Of a stretch of DNA of 19,904 nucleotides, positions 7,101 through 13,576 are shown piece after piece. The DNA lies in the NCBI GenBank assembly GCA_025464695.1, contig JAODNQ010000022.1:1-19904 (forward strand), read 5' to 3'. Both the position numbers and the translations under genes were made by a program. The DNA comes from Frankiales bacterium. Lineage in GTDB: Bacteria > Actinomycetota > Actinomycetes > Mycobacteriales > SCTD01. The notes beneath the pieces are model-generated. The model saw nothing but the letters and a program-made list of their open reading frames with translations, made no database searches and was not told the origin of the DNA. The stretch's first letter is position 1, and each line of letters begins with the position of its first letter.

Positions 7101-8411
7101 GTCCGGGCCAGCGAGGGCGGCATGGTCGACGGACACGATGCTGCCGAGATCGAGGGTCTGCTGCGGCTGCTCCGTCAGCGTGGTGAAGAACGACGTGATC
7201 TCGGTTGCGACGTCCGCGAGCTGCGAGCGCAGCGGCCCGAGGTCGACGAGCGCGTCGAGCTGCCCGAGCCCGAGGCCGATGCCGCTCTTGATCGCGCCGC
7301 CGACAGCGGTCGCGCCGCTGACGAAGCCCGGCAGGCTGTCGCTCACCGCACGGGTCGCGGCCTCCAGCGACGGCGCGACCTTCTCGAACACGTCGATCTT
7401 GACGGTTTCGATCTGCGACTGGAGCCCTCGGAACGCGCCGCCGAGGCCCTGGCTCTTGGCCGCCGCGACCTCCTGCGCCCCGCCGGCCCGGCTGACGGCG
7501 GTCGTGTACTTGTCGACCCCGGCGCCGCCTGCGTTGTAGAGCAGGGTGCCGGCGCGGATCGCGTCGGAGCCGAAGATCGTGGACAGCGCTGCGTCGCGCT
7601 GCGCCGACGTGAGCCCCGACAGGCGGCCCTTGAGGGTCTCGGCGATGTCGCTCAGCGGCTTCATGTTGCCCGAGGCGTCGCGGACGTTAATTCCAAGGCT
7701 CTTGAGCGTTCCCTGGACGTCCTTGGTGGGGGCCTGGAGGCGCAGCAGCGCGGTCTTGAGGCTGGTGCCGGCGTCGGAGCCCTTGAGCCCGTTGTTGGCG
7801 AACAGGGCGAGCGTCCCGGCGGTCTCCTGGATGCTCAGGCCGGCCTGCTTGGCGACGAGCCCGCCCTGCGCAAGGCCCTGCGCGAAGTCGGTGACCTCGC
7901 CGGAGGAGACGTTGGCGGCGTTGGCGAGCACGTTCGCCACGTCAGCGGCGGCGGTGCCCTTGAGCGCGAAGGTGTTGAGCGCGTTGGCCGTGATGGTGGC
8001 GGCGTCGCCGGCCGAGATGTTCGCTGCCGTCGAGAGCTGGAGGGTGCCCTTCGCGGCAGCCAGGCTGTCCTTGACCGACAGGCCCGCCTTGGCGAGTTCG
8101 GTCAGCGCGACCCCCGCGTCAGCGGCCGACGTCGCCGGCAGCGACAGGTCGTTGCCGAGCACCTTGGCGGCCGAGCCGATGGCCGCCAGCCCGCCCGCAG
8201 CCTGGAGCTGCGCCTTGTCCGCAACCGAGCCGAACGTGTTGAGCGTGTCCTGGAACGACGTCCCGATGGTGAAGATGCTCTTGACGATGGAGGCGACGCC
8301 GAGGCCGGCGGCGACGGTCGCGCCCAGGCCCCGAGCCTGCCGGGTGATGCTGCGCCCGAAGTTGCTCGTGTCGGCCGTGATCGACAGTTCGGCGTCGCCG
8401 ATGATCGCCAC
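4149..8411 (-). CDS. Phage tail tape measure protein (1420 aa)
   Basis: It sets tail length and occupies the tail lumen in siphophages. Residues about 60-290 match the conserved tape measure domain of the TP901 type (ALTELAKAGLSVKDS, ANNGLKGSDAGTSLKTALLRLQAP, LSTIFGSDAIRAG). Residues about 505-560 are hydrophobic (ILLGLATGLL, DVVLGAVLLAF). The hallmark GINSPSRVFAELGDSVGEGF lies near 737-756. About 780-1290 is a long Ala/Lys/Asp/Gln-rich coiled-coil stretch. The last about 130 residues are globular and end VRLVKAGVR. The start is GTG 8411-8409, only 3 bases behind the capsid stop and without its own clear ribosome site, so it is probably translated by coupling. It is the last gene of the minus-strand train. 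No tail tube, chaperone or baseplate gene accompanies it, which is unusual. Confidence 0.93.
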   Translation of the reverse strand: MAIIGDAELSITADTSNFGRSITRQARGLGATVAAGLGVASIVKSIFTIGTSFQDTLNTFGSVADKAQLQAAGGLAAIGSAAKVLGNDLSLPATSAADAGVALTELAKAGLSVKDSLAAAKGTLQLSTAANISAGDAATITANALNTFALKGTAAADVANVLANAANVSSGEVTDFAQGLAQGGLVAKQAGLSIQETAGTLALFANNGLKGSDAGTSLKTALLRLQAPTKDVQGTLKSLGINVRDASGNMKPLSDIAETLKGRLSGLTSAQRDAALSTIFGSDAIRAGTLLYNAGGAGVDKYTTAVSRAGGAQEVAAAKSQGLGGAFRGLQSQIETVKIDVFEKVAPSLEAATRAVSDSLPGFVSGATAVGGAIKSGIGLGLGQLDALVDLGPLRSQLADVATEITSFFTTLTEQPQQTLDLGSIVSVDHAALAGPDGPGAQLALAIKEGIDGGLGSIDTGALAAKIGTVLAGAASQLTQHGAELVGALGKFFADVAPDLALAFGKSAPTILLGLATGLLTFDVGPLFTFVGNHLFDVVLGAVLLAFAPAKLLEVFGRIPLIGPLVETTLKGASAGAKVLVRAGSDLVGGLIRGIEGAGPAFVSRGILLVQRFGGEARTALRLGLARLRGDLGAFPGQAASALRDLPGQLGNVAGKAVVLFVRGLTALPRLAVAPFRLLPGQIGAVLSGLPGQLVVAGAAVIGGFVSGIRNSAGQVIGAIKDAITDRLPGFVKKALGINSPSRVFAELGDSVGEGFALGITRSSSLVGSAVQQLAADALHGVTAADLAAAAARAALTDVDKAATTRGGAASAVTAARAAAATAAAAAGRQTPVVAQTSAKALADQTRLTAVTKQLAAARAAAAAASRGGLANAREYADEARAASQAADALPAHTKAQIAAKNAAVAHAQALSNLSHEATRDKQAAADHAAAVVAELVKEQKAATAAAAASKARAKAASDEGAKRVDAVKDANAAVLKADTELADAQSALADAVYKAQAEASAKAREAAVADAKDMLDLAGKQIDALLARSSALKGAFSTSILQGSGLGDLFTAQQSAATDAVKTAADAQTSAARDVASAQEKVTAASARYSANLVKQQQALAAVVEEEQRRRGLLQAATLDRATAEANLAAARAVATDGAAASAFELENLRGAYAAVEAAKAREADASGAVADAAGKTADVRAQQVEGLSDLAEAQADLATAQAEAAASATAYAQAQQQAGSTVAGVVDALRVKMTEAKAFAVQLGTLAGLGLNDQLLTQVAQLGPQAGSALAAGIIAAGPPTIVQVNSLTSAIGDVATNGLNTVADSLYGQGVAALGAYIDGIRARFPELDATVAELRAKLGDVATVQQQQPAAAAALAATPKTSTAFGNGKDVVVHIVNGDTVVNASGMTPQQTLAAIAKAQQDNNADIVRLVKAGVR

Positions 8412-8414
8412 GGG

Positions 8415-10121
8415 CTAGAAGTTCGCGGCACTCAGGTCCTTGAGCCCCGAGGCGGTGCCCCTGGGCTCGAAGGGCGACCGCAGGGCGTAGCCGTAGGCGC
8501 CTCGCTTGGCGATGCCCTCGAAGCTCTCTGCAAACGTCTCGAAGCGGTTGACCGCGTTCGTCCTCGTGTCCCTGACGATCCCGAGGTCGAGCGTTCCGCC
8601 GTCGAGGAACTGGTAGGTGCCTTCGGGATACAAGTACCACTCGACGACGTCGGGGAAGCTCAAGAGCGCGGCGGTGCCAGTGCCATCCGCGTTGAGCGTG
8701 GGCTGGGTCCGGCCGTAGAAGGCGGAGCCGCCGTCGCGGTCCTCCATGGAGAAGGTCAGGTTGACGCCGCGCACCGCAGCGAAGGCCTTGAGCTGAGCGT
8801 CAGCAACGGCCAGGTTGGCGAGCCCGTCGCCCGGCATCTGCCGCACGAGGTCGGCCCGGAGCATGTCGGCGAACCACTGCGGGACGATGCAGCGCATGGG
8901 CGCGGTCGGGTCGAGCCGCTCCCGCGCTCGCGCCTGGGGCAGCACGGTGTCCAGCAGGGCGAGGAAGTCACGAGCGGCACCGAGGGTGCTCGACGTCGTG
9001 ACGCGGAACGAGCTGCGGTCCCAGATGCCTTGAAGCAAGATCTGCTCGGACAGGCGAGCGGCGTTGACCAGCGCGAGCTGGAGGTACGCCGCGACCTGCT
9101 CCGGGTTGAAGCGCGCATTGAAGTTGCTGAACGACTGGCGGGACGGCACCGCGTAGACCTGCTCGACCGTCTCCGGCAGGCAGGCGTAGTCCACGACCGG
9201 CTTCGTCTTCGGCGCGGAGTAGACGCCCGTCGTCGGGTTGAGCGTGACGGCGGCGTCGTCGGCGGCGGTCCAGACACTCACGCCGTCGGCGGCGGGCGAA
9301 GCCTTGAGGACGGGCGGGGTCGTGAATTGAATTCCACCTCGATCAGCGCCAAGCCGGAGCATGGCGTCGCGGACCGGGCGAGCGGTCGAGCCGAACGTCG
9401 GGACGGCGTAGTCGACAGGAAAAGGAGCACAGATGCCGCCGCCGGCAGCGGTCAGCGCCTCGCGGTCCGACGGGTTGGTGGCCAGGAACGCCTGAGCGGC
9501 GGCGGTGAGCGCCTCGCGGCTAGTGAGCGCCGCAACCAGGGCGGCGTTCTTGTCGCCGCCGCCCTCGCCCGCCTGGAGACGGCGGTCGGCCAGGGTGGCC
9601 GTCCAGTCGAGCTGCGCCAGAGTGATCTTGCCGGAGTTCAGGAACTGGTGGTCGATGTTCAGCTTGTCGACGGCCAGGGCACCGAGGTCGGACCAGGACA
9701 CCTCCTGCCCCGCCTGGTACTTGCCGGACATGGCGGGCTCGGTCGCTCTGAAGGCCACCGGGCCGGGAGCCGAAGGCCGAGGCGCGGTCTGCGCCGGGAC
9801 CCGCTGCTGCATGGCTGCGAGGTTCGGGCGAGCCGGGGTGGACGGGCTGCTCGCGGCGCGCTGGGAGGTTGTGGCGGCGGCGAAGGCAGCACGCAGGTCG
9901 GCGCGGCCCTCACCGCCGTCAACGAAGGCACGGATCGCCTGCACGGCGGCCACGACGGCCTCCTGCTCGTCGACCGTCTCCTTGTACGCGGGTCCCTCGT
10001 CGAGCACGTGGAAGTGCGCTGACAGGGCGGTTGTGAGAGCGACGAGGCCCTCGGCGTCCAGGGTCGCCAGGTGCGCGGCGCGCCCTGCGTCATCGAGGGC
10101 GAGGAAGGCAGCGAGGTCCAC
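8415..10121 (-). CDS. Phage major capsid protein with N-terminal scaffold-like region (568 aa)
   Basis: It forms the icosahedral shell. Residues 1-90 are helical and acidic/Ala-rich. Residues 91-130 are a Pro/Ser/Ala linker. The rest looks like an actinophage HK97-type capsid subunit: TAAGGGICAPFPVDY (224-238), RGGIQFTTPP (261-270), ACLPETVEQVYAVPSRQSF (313-331), an E-loop/P-domain stretch RFNPEQVAAYLQLALVNAARL, and the conserved C-terminal EWYLYPEGTYQFLDGGTLDLG, IVRDTRTNAVN, AESFEGIA (495-538). The N-terminal region could act as an internal scaffold; no protease gene is nearby. GTG 10121-10119 has GGAG about 5 bases upstream. The tape measure gene follows with a TAG-CCC-GTG junction. Assignment is from remembered family motifs, not a search. 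Confidence 0.88.
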   Translation of the reverse strand: MDLAAFLALDDAGRAAHLATLDAEGLVALTTALSAHFHVLDEGPAYKETVDEQEAVVAAVQAIRAFVDGGEGRADLRAAFAAATTSQRAASSPSTPARPNLAAMQQRVPAQTAPRPSAPGPVAFRATEPAMSGKYQAGQEVSWSDLGALAVDKLNIDHQFLNSGKITLAQLDWTATLADRRLQAGEGGGDKNAALVAALTSREALTAAAQAFLATNPSDREALTAAGGGICAPFPVDYAVPTFGSTARPVRDAMLRLGADRGGIQFTTPPVLKASPAADGVSVWTAADDAAVTLNPTTGVYSAPKTKPVVDYACLPETVEQVYAVPSRQSFSNFNARFNPEQVAAYLQLALVNAARLSEQILLQGIWDRSSFRVTTSSTLGAARDFLALLDTVLPQARARERLDPTAPMRCIVPQWFADMLRADLVRQMPGDGLANLAVADAQLKAFAAVRGVNLTFSMEDRDGGSAFYGRTQPTLNADGTGTAALLSFPDVVEWYLYPEGTYQFLDGGTLDLGIVRDTRTNAVNRFETFAESFEGIAKRGAYGYALRSPFEPRGTASGLKDLSAANF

Positions 10122-10305
10122 GGGTGCTCCAGGGCAGGCGGGGGTGTCCGTCCCGACCCCTCTGCCGAGCCCCGTCCCGGGCGCTCGCTTCGGTGGACCA
10201 CTCCGGTGGTGGTGGCCCGTGGGACTCCCACCGCCGCTGTCTCCAGCGCGGCTGCCCGTCTGCCCGCAACGTAGGGGGGCAGCCGGGTGCGCGCCGGGGA
10301 GTGCC
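10122..10305 (-). other. 184-base untranslated gap before the capsid gene
   Basis: This is the longest clear gap in the minus-strand train. I see no credible gene. It holds a perfect dyad GTGGGACTCCCAC (10219-10231) and a run of GGTGG/CCACC repeats (10190-10232) that can pair in several ways. A structured leader, RNA processing site or internal promoter for the capsid and tape measure genes is possible. I find no convincing -35/-10 pair. Confidence 0.4.
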
Positions 10306-10842
10306 CTACGCCGTCGGGTCGATCCCGAGCCGCTGAGCCGCGAGGTAGAGCGCAGCGAGCCCGGCCTCCTGCACCTCGACGGGGAAGCCCTCCTCGTCGA
10401 GCTTGCGGTTCCACGCGAGCCCGAGGTCGGCGACCGTGCCCACGTCGGCCGCAGCAGCCATCTCGGCGTGCCAGGCGCTCAGCCAGGCACCGTCCGTGCC
10501 CGGCGGCGTCCTGCACGAGTAGCACCAGGTGGCCGCTCCCCAGAGCACCACGTCGCCGCTGTACGGCGCGACGCGGCCGGAGGTGAACCGCACCCGCATG
10601 GAGCCGACGCGCTCCACCAGCTCCTGCGCCCACAGCGGTCGGTCGACGGCGCCGCAGGACCGGCAGCCGGCCTGGTGCGTGGCGCGGCCCTGGTGCACGA
10701 GCAGGCACTGAGGGCAGAGCAGGCCGGCGGCCGGGTGGTCAGCGCACAGGAGCACGGGCGGGGCCTTGAGGGCGTGCCTGCACGACCACTTGGGGTCGGA
10801 GGCGATGAGGTACTGGCGGGCGGACTCGATGAGGTAGTTCAC
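10306..10842 (-). CDS. Zinc-finger-like phage protein (178 aa)
   Basis: The start is GTG 10842-10840, with AAGGAGA 4 bases upstream and a GTGA overlap with the preceding stop. The N-terminal third is rich in paired metal ligands: C21, C33, H36, C43-P-Q-C46, H50, H56, C60-R-S-C63, spaced like a two-zinc B-box or treble-clef module. A second pair, CYSC, lies at 107-110. The C-terminal 60 residues are helical (EVQEAGLAALYLAAQRLGID). There is no catalytic motif. It lies between the terminase and capsid genes, where a portal and protease would normally sit, but is far too small to be either. It may be an adaptor, regulator or packaging accessory; I do not recognise the family. Confidence 0.75.
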   Translation of the reverse strand: MNYLIESARQYLIASDPKWSCRHALKAPPVLLCADHPAAGLLCPQCLLVHQGRATHQAGCRSCGAVDRPLWAQELVERVGSMRVRFTSGRVAPYSGDVVLWGAATWCYSCRTPPGTDGAWLSAWHAEMAAAADVGTVADLGLAWNRKLDEEGFPVEVQEAGLAALYLAAQRLGIDPTA

Positions 10843-11126
10843 GAGGTCTCCTTGGCGATGTCGCGGATGAGGTTCAGGGCGCGCTTGCACTGCTCGGCGT
10901 TGAGCGGGCGGAGGCGCGACGGGCGCCCGTAGGCCAGAGCGAAGCTCTGGAGCCGGGCGGGGTGGCGGATGGCCTTGGCGGCGCCAAGTGGCGCCTGAAC
11001 GGGTCGGCCGTGGCGGTCTGTGACGGCCGCCCAGAAGACGGGGACGTCCGGGGTGCCCTCGCGGGCGACGGACCGGACCTCGATGGCAAGCAGCGTCGAG
11101 AGGTCCCGCAGCAGGTCGGCGCTCAC
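10839..11126 (-). CDS. Hypothetical protein between terminase and zinc-finger gene (95 aa)
   Basis: GTG 11126-11124 overlaps the terminase stop in GTGA, and the stop overlaps the next gene in GTGA, so both ends are coupled. The product begins with a helix (DLLRDLSTLLAIEVRSVARE). It continues DVPVFWAAVTDRHGRPVQAPLGAAKAIRHPARL and ends PLNAEQCKRALNLIRDIAKE. The mixed strand-helix pattern suggests a small alpha/beta fold. It is not a portal or recognisable connector. Function unknown. Confidence 0.7.
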   Translation of the reverse strand: MSADLLRDLSTLLAIEVRSVAREGTPDVPVFWAAVTDRHGRPVQAPLGAAKAIRHPARLQSFALAYGRPSRLRPLNAEQCKRALNLIRDIAKETS

Positions 11127-12562
11127 CGCATGCCGCCGATGCTCGGGATGACCCGCGCCCGGGCGGTAGGGCCGAGGGGCACGGACGGTCCGGTGGCGAA
11201 GCCCCCCGTGATCGCGGCGGCGCCGAGGGGCACACGGCCGCCCGGGACGTGGATCGTCGCCGAGGTCGGCCCGCCTTCCTGGGCGAGAGCCTGCGCCGCG
11301 AGGCCGAGGGCGACGGCCTGGTCGTCGTGGCCGCCGGAGGCATGGTCCAGGCGCAGCACGCCCGACCCGTTCTCCCGCAGTCGGACAGCGCCCAACTCGG
11401 CGAGGAGGTCGGCGTCGTCGGGCAGGGCGATCTCCCGGTCCCGCAGCAGACGAAACAGCACCGAGGCGAGCCGGCCGACGCTGCTGGCGGAGAACGTGAA
11501 CTCCTCGACGGCCACGCCCTTCGCCCGTACGCGCTGCATCAGCCCGACTGCCTGCCAGGGGTCGGCGATGAAGCGCGGGGCGTTGTAGCGCTCGTGCAGG
11601 CCCAGCACGGCAGCCTCCACGTCCGCGAGGGACACGGGCGCAGCCCGGGTGCCGGCGAAGCGCAGGAGCCGGTCCAGGACCACCCGGCGGCCCTCGGAGT
11701 GGCAGACCGCCAGGACGGTCCGGTCGTTCTTGAGCCCGAGGTCCACGCCGACGACGTACCGGACGCCCGGCACCGACGGCAGCGGGCCGTCGTGAGCGAC
11801 GCACGCGCGCAGGTCTTCGGCGCTCACGAGCGCGTCGTCGGACGCCGTCCACACGTTGAGGTGCAGCCGCGAGTACTGCGACGGCGTGAGCAGCCGCGCC
11901 TGCTCCTCCAGGGCCACCGGAGACAGCCACGGCACCGGGCCGGGCACCTGGGACACCCGCCACGCCGGAGCGGTCTCGGCGCCCGTCAGGACGGCGTGCG
12001 ACCAGTGCGACGGGTCGCCCGCCGACGTCAGGCAGACCAGCCGGGCAGCGGCGACCTTCGGCAGCGCTGACACGACGGCGGTCCAGACGTTGCGCGCGTT
12101 CGGCGTCGACGCCCACTGCGCCAGCTCGTCGGCGATCACGAGCCACGGCCGGAGCCCGTACGCCGAGGCGCCGTCCGCCGGGAGCGCCTCCAGCGTCGCG
12201 CCCGTGGAGGGGACGACGACACGTCGGGCCTCGACCGTCAGGGCGGCCTGGAGCCCAGGGGTACGTGCGATGAAGCCGCGCACCGCGTCGAGCAGCAGCC
12301 CGCCCTGCTCCGCGTCGGAGGCGACGGCGTAGGAGCGGGACTGCGCGGGCGCCTCGGACAGCAGCAGCGCCACCGCGAGGCCCGCGAGGTCGGACGTCTT
12401 GCTGCCGCCGCGCGGACGGGTCAGGAAGTGCAGGCGCGGGGCGTCGGGCGCGGGGTCGACGATGGCCGCAGCGTCGTCCCGCTGCCATCGCGTGGCCCGC
12501 TCCCCCCAGCGCGCACCGTCCTCCAGCACGAGCCCGTGCAGCAGCTCCAGAGCGGCGCTCAC
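11123..12562 (-). CDS. terL: Phage terminase large subunit (479 aa)
   Basis: It is the ATP-driven DNA packaging motor and nuclease that cuts concatemers and pumps DNA through a portal. The ATPase half has a Walker A-type loop at 49-57 (RPRGGSKTS), a Walker B at 141-146 (LVIADE), and a coupling motif LTSAGDP at 179-184. The nuclease half has the three expected acidic sites: D274 in VVGVDLGLK, D334 in FIADPW, and D413/D414 in GGHDDQAVALGLA. All key residues look intact and the length is normal. The start is GTG 12562-12560, overlapping the small-subunit stop in GTGA. A working terminase without its own portal implies that a partner phage supplies one, or that the element has lost it. Confidence 0.93.
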   Translation of the reverse strand: MSAALELLHGLVLEDGARWGERATRWQRDDAAAIVDPAPDAPRLHFLTRPRGGSKTSDLAGLAVALLLSEAPAQSRSYAVASDAEQGGLLLDAVRGFIARTPGLQAALTVEARRVVVPSTGATLEALPADGASAYGLRPWLVIADELAQWASTPNARNVWTAVVSALPKVAAARLVCLTSAGDPSHWSHAVLTGAETAPAWRVSQVPGPVPWLSPVALEEQARLLTPSQYSRLHLNVWTASDDALVSAEDLRACVAHDGPLPSVPGVRYVVGVDLGLKNDRTVLAVCHSEGRRVVLDRLLRFAGTRAAPVSLADVEAAVLGLHERYNAPRFIADPWQAVGLMQRVRAKGVAVEEFTFSASSVGRLASVLFRLLRDREIALPDDADLLAELGAVRLRENGSGVLRLDHASGGHDDQAVALGLAAQALAQEGGPTSATIHVPGGRVPLGAAAITGGFATGPSVPLGPTARARVIPSIGGMR

Positions 12563-13017
12563 GCCTGCTCCTCCATCGCGGCGCGGCCGGCAGCGCGGAC
12601 CTGCGCGAGGTCAGCGGCGGCAGAGGCGGTGTCGCGGCCGAGCTTCGCCCTGCTCGTCGGGTCGAACCCGAGCTTGCTCCGGCCCTCAGCCGCGCGCTTC
12701 TCCCAGTGCCGGAGCTGCTCGGCGGCGGTCGTCTCGGTGCCCTTGTCGGTGAACGTCCCCTGCTCGGACACGACTCGGCGCAGCAGCCGGCAGCGCGCCT
12801 CGGCGTAGGACCACGCCTCGACCGCCCAGGTGTCGACGTGCTGGAGCCACGACGGGTCGGCCGCCTCGACCTCGGCGACCACCTCGGCCTGCACGGCGTC
12901 GTGCACTCGGGGTGAGTACGCACCGTGCCGGGTGCTCAGCGTGTGTCCCGGCTGGAACGGCGGGCGCTGGCCCTCGAAGGCCGGGACCCACCCGCCCGGC
13001 CGCTCACTCTGCGTCAT
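12559..13017 (-). CDS. terS: Phage terminase small subunit (152 aa)
   Basis: It recognises packaging sites on DNA and recruits the large subunit. The N-terminus FEGQRPPFQPGHTLSTRHGAYSPR, the central helical core (WAVEAWSYAEARCRLLRRVV), and the C-terminal SKLGFDPTSRAKLGRDTA are the pattern I know from actinobacterial P27-like small subunits. ATG 13017-13015 is the start. It sits directly behind an AT-rich dyad region that could be promoter or packaging site, and overlaps the large subunit by 4 bp. Confidence 0.85.
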   Translation of the reverse strand: MTQSERPGGWVPAFEGQRPPFQPGHTLSTRHGAYSPRVHDAVQAEVVAEVEAADPSWLQHVDTWAVEAWSYAEARCRLLRRVVSEQGTFTDKGTETTAAEQLRHWEKRAAEGRSKLGFDPTSRAKLGRDTASAAADLAQVRAAGRAAMEEQA

Positions 13018-13352
13018 CGCGCGACCTGATAATCGAGTGCTCCGATAATGGTGATTATGTCAGAACACCCTCTGACCTGCGCAAACATCTGCAAGCACTC
13101 AGCTAGCACGCGCGGATGCCCTGTCTGTCCCTTTTCCGGGTGCTTGCTGGGACCCCCGACGGGGTGCACCAGGCGCCGGAAGCGCTCACCCACAGTCAGG
13201 TGAACAAGCAGCCGAGGAGAGCCGGCGGGGTCGGCAGGCGCTACCGGCTCGGCCGCGTCGCGCGGCATCTTGTGGGCAGAGAACAGGAAAAGGCAGGACC
13301 ACTGCGCGCTAGCCCTGCTCCCCCGCTCTTGGCTGCTCTTGCTTGTGGTCAT
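13014..13352 (-). CDS. Uncertain reading frame (112 aa) between winged-helix module and terminase
   Basis: The frame begins at an ATGA overlap with the upstream stop (13349-13352) and ends at an ATGA overlap with the terminase small subunit (13014-13017), which argues for a real gene. Against it, the last third uses unusual AT-ending codons (ATA, ATT, TAT, TTT) and covers an AT-rich palindromic patch, and the protein (SKSSQERGSRASAQW, CLFLFSAHKMPRD) matches nothing I know. It may instead be a non-coding regulatory or packaging region about 330 bases long. Confidence 0.35.
   Translation of the reverse strand: MTTSKSSQERGSRASAQWSCLFLFSAHKMPRDAAEPVAPADPAGSPRLLVHLTVGERFRRLVHPVGGPSKHPEKGQTGHPRVLAECLQMFAQVRGCSDIITIIGALDYQVAR
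13045..13084 (-). promoter_or_regulatory. AT-rich dyads and possible promoter upstream of terminase genes
   Basis: ATAAT-GGTG-ATTAT (13045-13058) and GTCAGA-ACACCC-TCTGAC (13059-13076) are adjacent perfect dyads in an AT-rich island within otherwise very GC-rich DNA. On the minus strand CATAAT (13059-13054) is preceded by TG one base away (extended -10 form) and by TTGCGC (13084-13079) at a long 19-base spacing. The site lies 28-67 bases before the terminase small subunit start. It could be a late promoter with operators, a terminase recognition (cos/pac) site, or both. Confidence 0.45.
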
Positions 13353-13576
13353 GCGGCGTCCTCCTGGAACAGGTCAGGCTGGTGGGTGGGGGCTGCTGGG
13401 GTTCGTCGTGCGAGGGCGGCGGCGAGCCGGCGTCGGCTGCTCTCGCGGCGGCGGTGCGCGAGGACGACGTCGTGGGCGACCTCGCCGAGGGCCAGGCGCT
13501 CGGCCTTCTGGGCGCGGATGCGCTGCTCGGCCGCGAGCTGTCGCGGGTCCTTGGGAGTGCGCGGGCACCTAGGCAC
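13349..13576 (-). CDS. Small basic hypothetical protein (75 aa)
   Basis: It starts at GTG 13576-13574 inside the end of the winged-helix gene (8-base overlap), so it is probably coupled. It is Arg- and Ala-rich and helical (RQLAAEQRIRAQKAERLALGEVAHDVVLAHRRRESSRRR), then a Pro-rich tail ending PDLFQEDAA. The basic helices suggest nucleic acid or partner binding, which is inference. No known family was recognised. Confidence 0.55.
   Translation of the reverse strand: MPRCPRTPKDPRQLAAEQRIRAQKAERLALGEVAHDVVLAHRRRESSRRRLAAALARRTPAAPTHQPDLFQEDAA

Noticed and set aside
5628..10022. A 1464-codon plus-strand open frame
   Set aside because: It is the antisense shadow of the tape measure and capsid genes: Arg/Gly/Glu-rich low-complexity product with no domain pattern, while the minus strand gives clear family motifs.
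10306..11126. Portal or capsid protease hidden in the two genes between terminase and capsid
   Set aside because: At 95 and 178 residues they are far below portal size (usually over 400), and no Ser-His protease motif is visible.
12978..13110. tRNA gene or tRNA-based attachment site near the AT-rich island or the element ends
   Set aside because: No cloverleaf or CCA-type end is visible there or at 2890/16322; the attachment site is inside a protein gene.
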